Shown here one piece after another: positions 1 through 8,323 of a stretch of 64,000 nucleotides of DNA; position 1 is the first letter of the stretch; each line of letters opens with the position of its first letter. This DNA comes from an uncultured Cuneatibacter sp. GTDB lineage: Bacteria > Bacillota > Clostridia > Lachnospirales > Lachnospiraceae. A program made the position numbers and the translations under genes. Under the pieces are notes generated by a model. It ran no database searches, was not told where the DNA came from, and saw only the letters and a list, made by a program, of their open reading frames with translations. The stretch lies in assembly GCA_934234215.1 (NCBI GenBank), contig CAKQHB010000011.1, positions 1 through 64,000 of the forward strand, in the 5' to 3' direction.

Positions 1-183
1 TATGCCTGGAAAGAGCAGGCTGACAAGCTATCTTCTGAAGAAATCAGTAAAGACAAATACGATGAGTGGCGTTACCATTACCCGGAGTTTGATACCACAC
101 AAACATGGGCGAAAGTTCCATCACAGGCACTTAACGACGCTCTGGTCGAAATGTTCCAAGACAAACTCAAACCAGATAAATAA
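1..183 (+). CDS. C-terminal end of a probable mobile-element protein (recombinase-like), partial
   Basis: An open frame enters from the left edge and stops at TAA 181-183, giving the last 60 residues of a protein. The tail contains YDEWRYHYPEFDTTQTWAKV and ends with FQDKLKPDK. From memory, tails of this kind occur at the end of large recombinases carried by integrative elements of gut Firmicutes, but no catalytic domain lies in the window, so the identity is an inference. Its position just beyond the 3' end of guaA, a known integration site for genomic islands, supports a mobile-element origin. The start and most of the gene are outside the window. Confidence 0.5.
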   Translation, partial: YAWKEQADKLSSEEISKDKYDEWRYHYPEFDTTQTWAKVPSQALNDALVEMFQDKLKPDK

Positions 184-190
184 AGACGAC

Positions 191-231
191 AAAAAACCCT
201 TAGCTATGAGTTTTATACCCACAGCTAAGGG
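191..231 (-). terminator. Intrinsic terminator, leftward
   Basis: CCCTTAGCT (197-205) and AGCTAAGGG (223-231) form a perfect 9 bp stem. Read on the minus strand, the stem is followed directly by TTTTTT (191-196). It could end the guaA transcript, or transcripts running into the element on the left. Confidence 0.6.
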
Positions 232-331
232 CTTAATTCGTAATATGGATTTCTTTGTTGCACAACCACCTATCAATCATTCTCTAACCCGAAAACCACC
301 GGGTTACAAGAATAATGTCTCTCATGCAACT

Positions 332-400
332 GTTATCAATTTGTTATCAAAAGACTTTTAAAAGTGCCGCAAACCCGCATAAACGCTTGGTTTACTAAGC
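332..400. other. Candidate integrase attachment region next to guaA
   Basis: Two direct copies of GTTATCAA (332-339 and 343-350) are 11 bp apart, one helical turn, as expected of arm-type integrase sites. Just downstream of the guaA stop lies an imperfect palindrome GCTTGGTTTACTAAGC (385-400), the shape of a tyrosine-recombinase core site. The 3' end of guaA is an established insertion site for integrative elements. The other junction is not in the window, so the att call is an inference. Confidence 0.35.
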
Positions 401-408
401 ATTTTTGT

Positions 409-1950
409 TTATTCAAACTCAATCGTTCCCGGCGGCTTACTGGTCAGATCGTACATTACTCTGTTTACGCCCTTGACTTCGTTGATGATTCTGCTTGTCA
501 CTTTGAACAGCACCTCATACGGGATCTCTGCGCACTCAGCGGTCATGAAGTCGCTGGTGTTGACTGCACGCAGTGCTACGGCGTAGTCGTAAGTACGGAA
601 GTCGCCCATAACACCTACGGAACGCATGTTGGTCAGACCTGCGAAGTACTGACCCAGTCCCTTGTCCAGACCAGCCTTTGCAATCTCCTCGCGATAGATA
701 TAGTCCGCATCCTGAACGATGCGAACCTTCTCCTCGGTAACTTCACCGATGATACGGATACCAAGTCCCGGACCGGGGAACGGCTGACGATATACCAGAT
801 ATTCCGGAATACCAAGTTCCAGACCAACTTTACGAACCTCATCCTTGAACAGCATGCGCAGCGGCTCGATGATCTCCTTGAAATCAACTACGCTGGGAAG
901 TCCGCCCACATTGTGGTGGGACTTGATGACTGCGGATTTACCAAGGCCGGATTCGATAACATCGGGGTAGATGGTTCCCTGAACGAGGAAATCCACTGCA
1001 CCGATCTTCTTTGCCTCTTCTTCGAAGACACGGATGAATTCTTCGCCGATGATCTTTCTCTTTGCTTCGGGTTCGGTAACACCCTTCAGCTTGTCATAAT
1101 ATCTCTGCTGTGCGTTGACACGGATAAAGTTCAGTTCGTAAGGACCGTTCGGACCAAATACCTCTTCTACTTCATCGCCCTCGTTTTTTCGAAGGAGACC
1201 GTGATCCACGAATACACAGGTCAGCTGCTTGCCGATAGCTTTGGACAGCAGAACGGCTGCTACAGAAGAGTCAACACCGCCGGACAGTGCGCAAAGCACT
1301 TTACCGTTTCCAACCTTCTCACGGATCTGCTTGATGGTCTCTTCTACGAATGCGCCCATCTGCCAATCGCCCTTACATCCGCACACATCGTATACGAATG
1401 CACGCAGCATCTTCTGACCTTCCTTTGTATGCATAACTTCCGGATGGAACTGGGTTGCATACAGCTTTCTCTCCGGGCACTCCATCGCAGCCACCGGGCA
1501 AACATCGGTATGTGCGCTGATGCGGAATCCTTCCGGAACCTGTGCAATATAATCGGTATGGCTCATCCAGGTAACGGTGGTAGGTTCTACATCACGGAAC
1601 AGGACGGAGTCTTTTTCCACCTGTGTCTCGGTGTAACCATACTCGCTGACCGGAGCTGTCTTTACTTCACCGCCGAGGGTGTATGCCATCAGCTGAGAAC
1701 CGTAGCAGATACCAAGGATCGGGATGCCAAGTTCAAAAATCTCTTTCTGGTAGTGCGGAGAAGTCTCTTCATATACACTGTTCGGACCACCGGTAAAGAT
1801 GATGCCTTTCGGGTTCATCTCTCGGATCTGATCCAGGCTCAGTGTATAGGGATGTACTTCACAATACACGTTGCACTCTCTGACACGGCGTGCGATCAGC
1901 TGATTATACTGTCCGCCGAAGTCGAGTACGATAACCATCTCTTTCTTCAC
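409..1950 (-). CDS. guaA: GMP synthase (glutamine-hydrolysing)
   Basis: Converts XMP to GMP using ATP and ammonia released from glutamine, the last step of guanine nucleotide synthesis, in the cytoplasm. The 513-residue length is normal for the family. The class I glutamine amidotransferase domain (about 1-190) has the nucleophile Cys82 in GICYG and the His169/Glu171 pair in QFHPEV. The PP-loop ATP pyrophosphatase motif SGGVDSS is at 223-229, and the protein ends with the family tail KPPGTIEFE. The start is GTG at 1950, chosen because AAGGAGA lies 8 nt upstream; the next in-frame ATG (codon 5) has no such site. The gene is monocistronic, with its own promoter at 2049-2077. Its 3' end abuts a probable element junction. 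Confidence 0.97.
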   Translation of the reverse strand: MKKEMVIVLDFGGQYNQLIARRVRECNVYCEVHPYTLSLDQIREMNPKGIIFTGGPNSVYEETSPHYQKEIFELGIPILGICYGSQLMAYTLGGEVKTAPVSEYGYTETQVEKDSVLFRDVEPTTVTWMSHTDYIAQVPEGFRISAHTDVCPVAAMECPERKLYATQFHPEVMHTKEGQKMLRAFVYDVCGCKGDWQMGAFVEETIKQIREKVGNGKVLCALSGGVDSSVAAVLLSKAIGKQLTCVFVDHGLLRKNEGDEVEEVFGPNGPYELNFIRVNAQQRYYDKLKGVTEPEAKRKIIGEEFIRVFEEEAKKIGAVDFLVQGTIYPDVIESGLGKSAVIKSHHNVGGLPSVVDFKEIIEPLRMLFKDEVRKVGLELGIPEYLVYRQPFPGPGLGIRIIGEVTEEKVRIVQDADYIYREEIAKAGLDKGLGQYFAGLTNMRSVGVMGDFRTYDYAVALRAVNTSDFMTAECAEIPYEVLFKVTSRIINEVKGVNRVMYDLTSKPPGTIEFE

Positions 1951-2021
1951 TGAGTATTCTCCTTTACAACTTTTTATCCAACAAACAATACATCATCTGC
2001 ACTGTCTGTCGCTATAAACAA

Positions 2022-2046
2022 ACGCAGATCACTGCGTGACCTGCGT
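2022..2046 (-). terminator. Stem-loop at the 5' end of the guaA transcript, also downstream of potD
   Basis: ACGCAGATCAC (2022-2032) pairs with GTGACCTGCGT (2036-2046), 11 bp with one wobble. On the minus strand it is followed by TTTGTTTATAG. It lies just downstream of the guaA -10 box, so it should form at the extreme 5' end of the guaA mRNA, and it is about 75 nt past the potD stop, so it may also end the pot transcript. Confidence 0.5.
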
Positions 2047-2048
2047 TC

Positions 2049-2077
2049 ATTATACATAACATTGCGACCCAATACAA
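2049..2077 (-). promoter_or_regulatory. SigA-type promoter of guaA
   Basis: On the minus strand: TTGTAT (2072-2077), 17 bp spacer, TATAAT (2049-2054). It lies about 100 bp before the guaA start. Confidence 0.7.
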
Positions 2078-2121
2078 GAGCCGAACGAAGTGATTCTTTC
2101 GAAAAATCGCAAAGTTTTTCT

Positions 2122-3222
2122 TTAGTTGGACAGAACTTCGCTCCAATACTGGTTATACAGAGCCTCGGTATCTGTGCCGAGATAATGGAATACTTCGCAG
2201 TTGCGGATGGTCTCGTCATCTGGGAAAACAGCGGGATCGTTCAGGATTTCCGGATCGATCAGCTTCTGGGCTGCTTCGTTCGGAGTGGAATAGGTAATGT
2301 ATTCAAAGTTACGCAGTGCAATGTCCTCACGGCACATGAAGTTAATCCATGCTTCTGCGTTTTCTTTGTTCTCTGCATTTGCAGGAATTACCCAACCATC
2401 CAGCCAGAAGTTAGAACCTTCCTTCGGAACAACATATTCCAGATCCGGATTTTCTTCTTTGCAGAACAGATATTCACCGGAATAAATCACACCCAGCGCA
2501 GCTTCACCACCGATCATTTTATCACGTACCTGATCGATAACATATGCCTGTACAAGTGGCTTCTGCTCGATGAGCAGATCTCTTGCGGACTGCAATTCTG
2601 CATCTACATCCGTATTCAGGGAATGCCCCTGCAGCTTCAGTGCAACTGCAAATGCGTCGCGGACAGACTTCTGCATCAAAATGCTGTCCTTGTACTTTTC
2701 ATCCCACAGAATGGACCAGCTGTCTACCGGTTCATCTACCATCGTGGTATTATACATGATACCGACAGTACCAAAGTTGTACGGCACTGCATACTCATTT
2801 TCCGGGTCAAATTCTTTCGCCATCTCCATATAGATGTCACCCATATTTTTGATGTTCGGAACATTGTCCCAGTTAATCTTCTGGATCAGATTGTTCTGGA
2901 TCATCTTTTCAATAATGTAATCGGACGGGCAAACAACGTCGTATTTGACTGCACCGGTTTCAATCTTCGGATACATCTCCTCGTTTGTCTCAAACATATC
3001 GTAGACAACTTCAATACCGGTCTCTTCCTCAAACATATCGATTACATCTTCATCAATATATTCGCCCCAGTTATAAACAACTACCTGCCCTTTTCCGCTC
3101 TTGCCGGAATTGTCCTTGCTTTCCGCCGGTGTATTGCCTCCATTTGCAACAGCACCTGCGCATCCGCCAAGCATTGTCATAGCAAGACATCCTGCCAGAA
3201 TCATACAAACTCTCTTTTTCAT
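2122..3222 (-). CDS. potD: Spermidine/putrescine ABC transporter, substrate-binding lipoprotein
   Basis: Captures polyamines at the cell surface and delivers them to the PotBC permease. The 366-residue protein begins with a lipoprotein signal peptide whose lipobox LGGC puts the lipidated cysteine at position 21. A Gly/Ser-rich linker follows, then a periplasmic-binding-protein type II fold that opens with VVYNWGEYIDED, typical of PotD. ATG 3222 has AGGAG just upstream. It is the last gene of a four-gene leftward transporter operon, 69 nt after potC. Polyamine specificity is inferred from family resemblance and operon order; another amine cannot be excluded. Confidence 0.93.
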   Translation of the reverse strand: MKKRVCMILAGCLAMTMLGGCAGAVANGGNTPAESKDNSGKSGKGQVVVYNWGEYIDEDVIDMFEEETGIEVVYDMFETNEEMYPKIETGAVKYDVVCPSDYIIEKMIQNNLIQKINWDNVPNIKNMGDIYMEMAKEFDPENEYAVPYNFGTVGIMYNTTMVDEPVDSWSILWDEKYKDSILMQKSVRDAFAVALKLQGHSLNTDVDAELQSARDLLIEQKPLVQAYVIDQVRDKMIGGEAALGVIYSGEYLFCKEENPDLEYVVPKEGSNFWLDGWVIPANAENKENAEAWINFMCREDIALRNFEYITYSTPNEAAQKLIDPEILNDPAVFPDDETIRNCEVFHYLGTDTEALYNQYWSEVLSN

Positions 3223-3291
3223 AATCTCCTCCTACCTCTTCTGTAGCGTGTTTTTCCGTGACATTGAGCATCCTGTAAAGCCGGATCCCAT

Positions 3292-4071
3292 TTATTTTGC
3301 AGCCTTTTCCTTTTTTGCCGGAAGGAAGTTTACCAGCAACAGCAGAATCAGCACTGTTACAAAGATCAGCGTGGACAGCGCATAGATCGTCGGCTGAATT
3401 CCACGACGCACTTCACTGTAGATCAGGGTAGACAGCGTATTGATACCGGCACCCTTTGTGAAGTGTGTGATAATAAAGTCATCCAGTGACATTGAAAATG
3501 CCAGCAGGAATCCGGAAATAATTCCTGGAACAAGATCCGGAAATACGACCTTGAAAAATGCGTAAATCGGATTCGCTCCGAGATCCTGAGCTGCCTCATA
3601 AGCGCTCATATTCGTCTGCTTCATCTTTGGCATGACGCTCAGGATCACATAGGGAATGTTGAATGTGATGTGCGCCAGCAGGATTGTCTTATAGCCAAGA
3701 GAAACGCCGAAAAATACAAACATCAGCATCAGTGACAGACCAGTTACGATATCGGCATTCAGCATCGGAATGTTATTCAATGCCAGGATCGTACTTTTCT
3801 GCCATTTCCGCAGACTGTTAATGCCGATACATACAAGCACACCGATCACCGTCGCAATCAATGCGGATAAAAACGCGATCGTCAGGGTGTTTTGCAGCGC
3901 ACTCATGATTGTGCTGCTGTCAAACATTTTCTGATACCATTCCAGTGTAAATCCACCCCATTTTGAGCGGGACTTGGAACTGTTAAAGGACAGGACGATC
4001 AAAGTTCCGATCGGGGCATACAGAAAGATGAAAATGATCGCCATATAAAGTGTTTCAAGCTTCTTTTTCAC
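3292..4071 (-). CDS. potC: Spermidine/putrescine ABC transporter permease PotC
   Basis: One of two inner-membrane channel subunits of the polyamine importer. The 259-residue protein has six hydrophobic segments and the EAA loop that contacts the ATPase (AYEAAQDLGANPIYAFFKVV). The start is GTG at 4071, overlapping the potB stop as GTGA (4068-4071), which indicates translational coupling. Length and motif match PotC. Confidence 0.93.
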   Translation of the reverse strand: MKKKLETLYMAIIFIFLYAPIGTLIVLSFNSSKSRSKWGGFTLEWYQKMFDSSTIMSALQNTLTIAFLSALIATVIGVLVCIGINSLRKWQKSTILALNNIPMLNADIVTGLSLMLMFVFFGVSLGYKTILLAHITFNIPYVILSVMPKMKQTNMSAYEAAQDLGANPIYAFFKVVFPDLVPGIISGFLLAFSMSLDDFIITHFTKGAGINTLSTLIYSEVRRGIQPTIYALSTLIFVTVLILLLLVNFLPAKKEKAAK

Positions 4072-4895
4072 AGTGCTGTTCCCTCCCCGTCTTTATCTAC
4101 GAAATTCAGAAATGCCATACACAGCAGGATAAAGATCATCAATACCAGTGACAATCCGGAACCGACATTCCAGTTAAATTCCGTTGTAAATTTGTGCTCG
4201 ATGACATTACCGATCAGAAGGATCTTTGCGCCGCCCAGCAGGTCGGACACAACAAATGTCGTCAGCGCCGGTACAAATACCATGGTGATACCACTGACAA
4301 CGCCCGGAAGTGACATCGGGAAAATAATCTTCGCAAACGTCTGTACACTGTTTGCGCCCAGATCCTTTGCTGCATTGATGACATTGTCATCAATCTTAAC
4401 CAACACGTTGTAGATTGGCAGAACCATGAACGGCAGGAAATTATATACCATGCCGAGCACGATGGCACTCTCTGTATTGATAATGTTGATATTTGGCAAA
4501 TGCAGTGTATTTAAGATGCCGTTGATCACGCCGTTTTTTTCCAACAGCGTCTGCCATGCGTAAGTACGAAGCAAGAAGTTCATCCACATTGGCAGGACAA
4601 AGATAAATACGATAAAGCTGCTGCGACTGAGACTCCGACTTTTCAGGATCAGTGCCAGCGGATATGCCAGTACGATACAGACAACCGTACAGATCAGCGA
4701 CAGCTTCAGGGAAAGCAACAATGCTTTGACATTTTCCGGTGTTGTGATGGCAGCCAGATTGGACCATGTAAAGGATCCATCACTGCCGGTAAAGGCATAG
4801 ATTGCGATCATGATCAGAGGGATCACCGTAAATCCAATCATCCAGATCACTCCCGGCAATGTCAGCCATTTTTTTGCAGAACGTCTCTTAGTCAT
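4068..4895 (-). CDS. potB: Spermidine/putrescine ABC transporter permease PotB
   Basis: The second channel subunit, with six membrane segments and an EAA loop (INAAKDLGANSVQTFAKIIF). An ATG at 4919 would add 8 residues, but ATG 4895 is preferred: it follows AGGCGGTGG at good spacing and overlaps the potA stop by 8 nt, the usual arrangement in this operon type. From 4895 the product is 275 residues. It is followed by potC with a 4 nt overlap. Confidence 0.92.
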   Translation of the reverse strand: MTKRRSAKKWLTLPGVIWMIGFTVIPLIMIAIYAFTGSDGSFTWSNLAAITTPENVKALLLSLKLSLICTVVCIVLAYPLALILKSRSLSRSSFIVFIFVLPMWMNFLLRTYAWQTLLEKNGVINGILNTLHLPNINIINTESAIVLGMVYNFLPFMVLPIYNVLVKIDDNVINAAKDLGANSVQTFAKIIFPMSLPGVVSGITMVFVPALTTFVVSDLLGGAKILLIGNVIEHKFTTEFNWNVGSGLSLVLMIFILLCMAFLNFVDKDGEGTAL

Positions 4896-5964
4896 CCAAT
4901 GCCACCGCCTTTTCGTCATCGGATTCCGGCTTCTTCATAATCTGAATATTGAACGGATCGACCTGAATACCGACCTTTTCTCCTACCGCATGCAACTGTG
5001 TGGACTGTACGAGCCACTCGATGCCATTTGCCAGAACTTCCATCTCATAATGGACGCCCTTGAAGATCAGACTTGTAACAACACCGCTGATAATACCATC
5101 CTCCGGTTTTGTGAGAACCACATCCTCCGGACGGATCACAACATCTACCGGCGCCATATTTCCGAATCCGGTATCGACACATGCAAACCTTGTACCCGCG
5201 ATTTCGACCAGCTTATCCTGAATCATTAGACCGTCGATAATGTTACTGTCACCGATAAAGTCTGCAACAAATGCGTTTTCCGGCTCGTTATAAATCTTCT
5301 CCGGAGTACCCAGCTGCTGAATGTACCCCTGATTCATGACAACGATCGTGTCGGACATGGTCAACGCTTCTTCCTGATCGTGGGTGACATAGATGAATGT
5401 GATACCCAGCTCATTTTTCAGGCGGATCAGCTCGTACTGCATCTCCTGACGCAGTTTCAGATCCAGTGCGCCCAGCGGCTCATCCAAAAGCAATACCTTC
5501 GGCTCGTTTACGATAGCACGAGCAATAGCGATACGCTGCTGCTGTCCGCCTGACAGAGACTCCGGCATACGCTTCTCAAAGCCGTCCAGATTTACGAGTT
5601 TTAATGCGTAGCGGATCTTGTCCTGAATGTAGGACTTGGACTTTTTCTTGATTTTCAGTCCAAATGCGATATTTTCTTCGATATTCATATGAGGGAACAG
5701 CGCGTATTTCTGAAATACGGTATTCAGCTCTCTCTTGTGAGGCGGCAGCTTCGTGATATCCTTGCCGTCAAATAAAACCTTTCCGGTATCCGGTGTCTCA
5801 AATCCGCCGATGATACGCAGCGTCGTCGTCTTACCACATCCGCTGGGACCCAGCAGAGTGATAAATTCATTTTCTTTAATATAAAGGTTCAGATCATCCA
5901 GAACCAGTGTCTTATCGTAGCTCTTGCTGATGCTCACCAGATCAATCATATGTGTTTCGCTCAT
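4888..5964 (-). CDS. potA: Spermidine/putrescine ABC transporter ATP-binding protein
   Basis: ATPase that powers polyamine uptake through PotBC. It has Walker A GPSGCGKTT, signature LSGGQQQRIAIARAI, Walker B LLLDEPLGALD and the H-loop VTHDQEEA. A C-terminal TOBE-like regulatory domain (about 235-340) is present, as usual for PotA. The start is set at ATG 5964, 8 nt after AGAGAGGGA; the longer frame to 6012 would add 16 atypical residues. The product is 358 residues. It is the first transporter gene, downstream of the XRE-cupin regulator. Confidence 0.94.
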   Translation of the reverse strand: MSETHMIDLVSISKSYDKTLVLDDLNLYIKENEFITLLGPSGCGKTTTLRIIGGFETPDTGKVLFDGKDITKLPPHKRELNTVFQKYALFPHMNIEENIAFGLKIKKKSKSYIQDKIRYALKLVNLDGFEKRMPESLSGGQQQRIAIARAIVNEPKVLLLDEPLGALDLKLRQEMQYELIRLKNELGITFIYVTHDQEEALTMSDTIVVMNQGYIQQLGTPEKIYNEPENAFVADFIGDSNIIDGLMIQDKLVEIAGTRFACVDTGFGNMAPVDVVIRPEDVVLTKPEDGIISGVVTSLIFKGVHYEMEVLANGIEWLVQSTQLHAVGEKVGIQVDPFNIQIMKKPESDDEKAVALDD

Positions 5965-6106
5965 TCCGCAATCCCTCTCTTTTCGTAGAAAATCATCTGT
6001 TTTATTAAACAATCAAATGCACGCTTCGCAAACATTCTATTGTCGTGAACAAATATTCGCAATCCGCTTCGCTGCTTGCTCATAATCAAGTCACTCGGCG
6101 ACCTGG

Positions 6107-6643
6107 TTAAAAACTCGGCGGAGTGCTGACCCAAAGGATCGTTGCTCCTGATTTGGATGCTATAAAGTGCTTTTTGTCTGAGACAAAGTAAAAGGACTCG
6201 CCCTTCTTTGCCCGAATGACCCGGTTTCCGATCGTAATCTGTATACTTCCACTGAGCACATATCCAAACTCCTCGCCCTCATGGGGATTATCCGGCCATG
6301 TGGAACCCCCGGCCTCCAAAGTCAAAAGGATCGGCTCCATCATGTTCTTCTGTGCATTCGGAATGATCCACTGGATCGTGTTCTTCAATTCCGCATCGTA
6401 TTTTTCGAAATAGTCCTCTTTTCCAAAGACAACCTGCGCCTCTTCCTGCTCCTGCCCGAAGAAATCGCTGACGTCAGTGCCGAGGCACTGCAGAATATCC
6501 ATCAGTGTTGCGATCGAGGGAGAAGTCAGATTGCGCTCAACCTGGGAAATAAATCCCTTGGATAATTCTGCGCGGTCCGCCAGATCTTCCTGTGTCATCC
6601 CGTTCAGAATCCGCAGTTCTCTGATCTTACTTCCTATATCCAT
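6107..6643 (-). CDS. XRE-family regulator with cupin sensor domain, probable polyamine-responsive repressor
   Basis: The 178-residue protein has an N-terminal helix-turn-helix (about 5-60, with MTQEDLADRAELSKGFISQV) and a C-terminal cupin_2 barrel (about 105-175, with WPDNPHEGEEFGYVLSG). PuuR-like regulators of this architecture commonly sit before potABCD in Firmicutes and control polyamine uptake; that role is inferred here. It is co-oriented with potA, with a 142 nt gap to the potA start. Palindromes at 6690-6745 upstream of its start are likely operators. ATG 6643 follows AGGTGAGAG. Confidence 0.87.
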   Translation of the reverse strand: MDIGSKIRELRILNGMTQEDLADRAELSKGFISQVERNLTSPSIATLMDILQCLGTDVSDFFGQEQEEAQVVFGKEDYFEKYDAELKNTIQWIIPNAQKNMMEPILLTLEAGGSTWPDNPHEGEEFGYVLSGSIQITIGNRVIRAKKGESFYFVSDKKHFIASKSGATILWVSTPPSF

Positions 6644-6689
6644 TCTGCTCTCACCTGTACCTGTTTTTTACTGTAAATCTAAATTGCCA

Positions 6690-6745
6690 GTTTAGTATTA
6701 CTGCTAGAAAGATAAAACTTAACCTTTAGTTTAGTAAAACTAAAC
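6690..6745 (-). promoter_or_regulatory. Candidate operators for the XRE-cupin regulator
   Basis: GTTTAGTAAAACTAAAC (6729-6745) is a perfect 17 bp palindrome with 7 bp arms. The half-site GTTTAGT recurs at 6690-6696, followed by TATTACT, giving a second, imperfect site. Both lie 45-105 bp upstream of the regulator start, where autoregulation would act. Binding by this regulator is inferred. Confidence 0.55.
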
Positions 6746-6896
6746 ATCAGCCTTTTCCATTATACATACTTTTCCACTGTCGTCAAGATACTTTTGTACA
6801 TTCTCTGCCGAAAGTTCTGTTGAAAAAAAAGGGGCTGTGTGCTAATATGAAAGAAGGTTAAAAAACGGACGAGACTTGAAGGAGGACTTTGTAGTC

Positions 6897-7952
6897 ATGA
6901 GTAGTTCATATGTCGCATATACAGGCTCTTATACCTTTCATGGAAATAGTAAAGGCATCGGAATTTTTGATGTAGATGAGGAGAAGGGACGCCTTTCTCT
7001 CCGAAAAGAAATCGAGGTCAACAACTCCTCCTATCTTTGTACATCCCCGGATCAAAAGATGCTGTATTCTCTCGTTGACGAGGGCATCGCTTCTTTCCGG
7101 ATTGAGCCGGATGGAGATCTGACACCGGTGAATGTCGCCAGCATCAAAGGCATGCGTGGCTGTCATGTCAGTGTAGATCCGCTGGGACAGTTTATTTTTA
7201 CCGCCGGTTATCACGATGGCAAGACAACGATTCTCCGGTTAAACGACGATGGCTCTGTTGGTGAGATCACAGATGAGGTTTATGACCGCGGCTTTGGCAG
7301 TATCGCAGAGCGTAACTTCCGCCCCCATGTCAGCTGTGTTCGCATGACACCGGACAACAAGTACCTGTTGGCTGCTGATCTCGGTATCGACCAGATCAAG
7401 GTCTTCTCTCTGGACCGTCACGATGGCAAGCTACGCATGATCGACATCATCCGCTGCGAGTTGGAATCCGCTCCCCGCAGCTTCGGCTTCTCCGCAGATG
7501 GACGCCACATGTATGTTGTTTCTGAATTAAAGAATTATATCACTACTTATAACTACAACGGTGAGGGCGAACATCCGATATTCGAGTTCAAGCAGCTCGT
7601 TTCCACGCTGCCCCGTAAGTGCAACACCGTCAACGCGGCTTACGCTATGAAACTGGCTCCGGATCAGTCCTCCCTGTTCTGTACAAACGCCGGTGACAAC
7701 AGCGTCTGCTTCTACGAGCGGGATCCGGAGACCGGTCTGCTGTATATGCGTTCCGTCCTGCCCATCAGCGGCGAATATCCGAAGGATCTCATGGTCTTCC
7801 CTGATGGTAAGCATCTGTGCTGCCTGAACCAGGATTCGAACACCATCACCTACTTCACCATCGACTATGAGAAGGGTGTTATCGTGATGGATGGACTGCC
7901 GACGAAGTTGGATAATCCGAATTGCGGAATTTTTGTAAAGTTAAATGGATAA
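6897..7952 (+). CDS. Lactonase-family seven-bladed beta-propeller protein (6-phosphogluconolactonase-like)
   Basis: The 351-residue protein resembles the YbhE/Pgl lactonase family: repeated blades such as MLYSLVDEGIASFRIEPDGD and LFCTNAGDNSVCFYERDPETG. Family members hydrolyse 6-phosphogluconolactone or related lactones, but many clostridial members have no proven substrate. ATG 6897 is preferred because AAGGAGGA lies 12-20 nt upstream; an in-frame TTG at 6876 would overlap that ribosome site. It is a single gene, divergent from the pot regulator and followed by a hairpin of the dispersed repeat family that can serve as its terminator. Confidence 0.82.
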   Translation: MSSSYVAYTGSYTFHGNSKGIGIFDVDEEKGRLSLRKEIEVNNSSYLCTSPDQKMLYSLVDEGIASFRIEPDGDLTPVNVASIKGMRGCHVSVDPLGQFIFTAGYHDGKTTILRLNDDGSVGEITDEVYDRGFGSIAERNFRPHVSCVRMTPDNKYLLAADLGIDQIKVFSLDRHDGKLRMIDIIRCELESAPRSFGFSADGRHMYVVSELKNYITTYNYNGEGEHPIFEFKQLVSTLPRKCNTVNAAYAMKLAPDQSSLFCTNAGDNSVCFYERDPETGLLYMRSVLPISGEYPKDLMVFPDGKHLCCLNQDSNTITYFTIDYEKGVIVMDGLPTKLDNPNCGIFVKLNG

Positions 7953-7954
7953 TT

Positions 7955-8066
7955 AGTTTTCCTAAAAAAATCGAAAATCGGATAGCAACACTGATCGCAA
8001 AACTCGCATTCACGGGGCGTTTTGCTTACCAGTGTTGCTATCCGATTTTTTCTCCATAGGAAAACT
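7955..8066. repeat. Hairpin repeat, copy A (conserved apical module on a unique stem)
   Basis: A perfect 20 bp stem (7974-7993 with 8030-8049; arm ends GGATAGCAACACTG) surrounds a core holding GCAAAACTCGC and GGGGCGTTTTGC. Outer arms AGTTTTCCTA (7955-7964) and TAGGAAAACT (8057-8066) extend the fold. A run of T follows the inner stem, so it can end transcription of the lactonase gene. Confidence 0.8.
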
Positions 8067-8104
8067 TTATCCTGATTGCAAGGTTCGCCTTCGCGGGGTG
8101 CCTC

Positions 8105-8290
8105 GCAATTTGCATATCCATTTTCGAGAGCGAAAAAAAGCCGGAATCATACTGATAAGCAAAACGCCCCGCGTAGCGAGTTTTTTGCGGTTTGTATATC
8201 CGTTTCCGGGCGCGACAAAAGAGTCGGAATCATACTGATAAGCAAAACGCCCCGCGTATGCGAGTTTTGCGATCAGTATGATTCCGATTC
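8105..8290. repeat. Hairpin repeats, tandem copies B and C
   Basis: Two direct units of about 82 bp (8105-8174 and 8187-8258) share TATATCC-like starts, GGAATCATACTGATAAGC and the core AAAACGCCCCGCGTA. Only the second is a full hairpin: 8221-8239 pairs with 8272-8290 (arm GGAATCATACTGAT), with the core at 8240-8271. Further left, around 8071-8110, is a more degenerate relative (TCGCCTTCGCGGGGTGCC). There is no gene here. Confidence 0.75.
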
Positions 8291-8323
8291 TTTTTGCCAG
8301 TGAAACTTATCACTCTCGTATTG

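Noticed and set aside
364..1953. 529-codon open frame on the + strand
   Set aside because: Exact antisense of guaA; no ribosome site, unlike any family I know. Shadow frame from GC-biased third positions.
2062..3246. 394-codon + strand frame
   Set aside because: Antisense of potD.
8032..8303. Small open frames inside the repeat cluster
   Set aside because: They translate the hairpin repeats (recurrent NAPR-like peptides) and have no ribosome sites.
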